NCBI GenBank assembly: GCA_002869305.1
Contig: PKTC01000185.1
Location: 1-5,919, forward strand
Source of the DNA: Marinilabiliales bacterium
Lineage (GTDB): Bacteria > Bacteroidota > Bacteroidia > Bacteroidales > UBA12077
Direction: 5' to 3'
DNA: 5,919 bases
The notes under the pieces are model-generated. The model did no database searches. It saw nothing but the letters and a program-made list of their open reading frames with translations, and was not told where the DNA came from. Below, one piece after another: positions 5,360 to 5,919 of the stretch. Each line of letters starts with the position of its first letter. Positions within the stretch are counted from its first letter, which is position 1. The translations under genes and the position numbers were made by a program.

Positions 5360-5919
5360 ATGAATGTGACTAAAAAGGACTTAACACTAGAACAACAACA
5401 GGAACTAATTAAGCTACTTAAAACCCGTTTCGAGAAATATATGAATCGCCATAAAGATCTTGAATGGATGAGTGTGCAGAACAGGTTAGAAGCTAATAAA
5501 GAAAAGCTCTGGTCAATTTATGAAATGGAAAAAACAGGTGGAGAACCGGATGTTGTAGCTTATGAGCATAATACAGGAAAATACATTTTCTATGATTGTT
5601 CAGCAGAAAGTCCGAATGGCCGAAGAAGTCTTTGTTACGACCGCCAGGCATTAGAGTCCAGAAAAGAACATAAACCTAAAAACTCCGCTTTGGATGTAGC
5701 CAAGAGCATAGGTATAGAACTATTAACAGAAAAGCAATACAGAGAACTGCAAACTATAGGTGATTTCGATAGAAAAACCTCAAGTTGGGTACAAACACCA
5801 ATTGAAATTAGAAAACTGGGAGGAGCCATTTTTTGCGATCGTCGCTATAATTCGGTCTTTACCTATCATAACGGAGCAGAATCTTACTATGCTGCAAGAG
5901 GTTTTAGGGGAGTATTAAG
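5360..5919 (+). CDS. DUF4256 family protein, 3' end cut by the window edge
   Basis: The frame opens at ATG 5360 and has no stop before the window ends, giving 186 complete codons plus two bases. The sequence matches the family pattern of DUF4256 (a protein family of unknown function, about 190 residues) along its whole length: LLKTRFEKYMNRHK (19-32), the WSIYEMEKTGGEPDVVAY block (51-68), YIFYDCSAESPNGRRSLCYD (75-94), ALESRKEHKP (97-106), GIELLTEKQYRELQ (118-131), a TSSWVQTP segment (140-147), and IRKLGGAIFCDRRY (150-163) followed by YHNGAESYYAARGFRG. Family members end a few residues after the last block, so very little is missing. Conserved Asp, Glu, Cys and Arg residues in the centre and end suggest an enzyme or nucleic-acid-binding role, but none is established that I know of. 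No signal peptide or membrane segment is seen, so it is probably cytoplasmic. The 130-bp gap upstream suggests it has its own promoter rather than being part of the SRAP transcript. Confidence 0.88.
   Translation, partial: MNVTKKDLTLEQQQELIKLLKTRFEKYMNRHKDLEWMSVQNRLEANKEKLWSIYEMEKTGGEPDVVAYEHNTGKYIFYDCSAESPNGRRSLCYDRQALESRKEHKPKNSALDVAKSIGIELLTEKQYRELQTIGDFDRKTSSWVQTPIEIRKLGGAIFCDRRYNSVFTYHNGAESYYAARGFRGVL

Overview
The window looks like chromosomal DNA of an AT-rich member of the Bacteroidota. The evidence is low GC throughout, stop codons that are all TAA, starts without clear Shine-Dalgarno sequences, a short lipoprotein signal peptide, and the style of three recognisable proteins: an accessory DnaE with a reduced PHP domain, an SRAP protein beginning Met-Cys-Tyr-Thr, and a DUF4256 protein. 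The phylum is an inference from style. The genus cannot be read from this window.

All genes lie on the + strand. From left to right: (1) the 3' part of a gene for an acidic protein that I cannot name, open to the left edge (1-447). (2) After 20 bp, a predicted lipoprotein of 285 aa with one TolB/WD40-like propeller blade signature near its N terminus (468-1325). (3) A 76-bp gap holding a small palindrome, then a DNA polymerase III alpha (C-family, DnaE-type) gene of 993 codons from a GTG start (1402-4383). (4) An 87-bp gap, then an SRAP (YedK/HMCES-type) protein (4471-5229). (5) A 130-bp gap with a spaced inverted repeat, then a DUF4256 protein that runs off the right edge probably only a few codons short of its end (5360-5919).

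The most notable observation is that the polymerase gene is cut by a single in-frame TAA at codon 216 (2047-2049). The reading frame continues without any shift on the other side, and homology to DnaE also continues directly across the stop. The stop falls in the linker between the PHP domain and the polymerase core, so it separates a 215-aa PHP polypeptide from an intact C-family core that has all three expected catalytic aspartates. It could be a recent nonsense mutation, a sequencing error, or a split into two polypeptides with restart at the GTG at 2056. TAA ends the other complete genes here, so reassignment of TAA is unlikely.

Functionally, the DnaE-type polymerase and the SRAP protein fit together as a DNA-damage-tolerance pair: an accessory polymerase for damaged templates and a protein that crosslinks to abasic sites in single-stranded DNA. 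The Y-family polymerase/ImuB, ImuA or S24-family repressor often found near such genes is not in this window. The first two genes and the DUF4256 gene have no visible link to that role. There is no RNA gene, CRISPR array or mobile element that I can support, and no gene-free stretch longer than about 130 bp.
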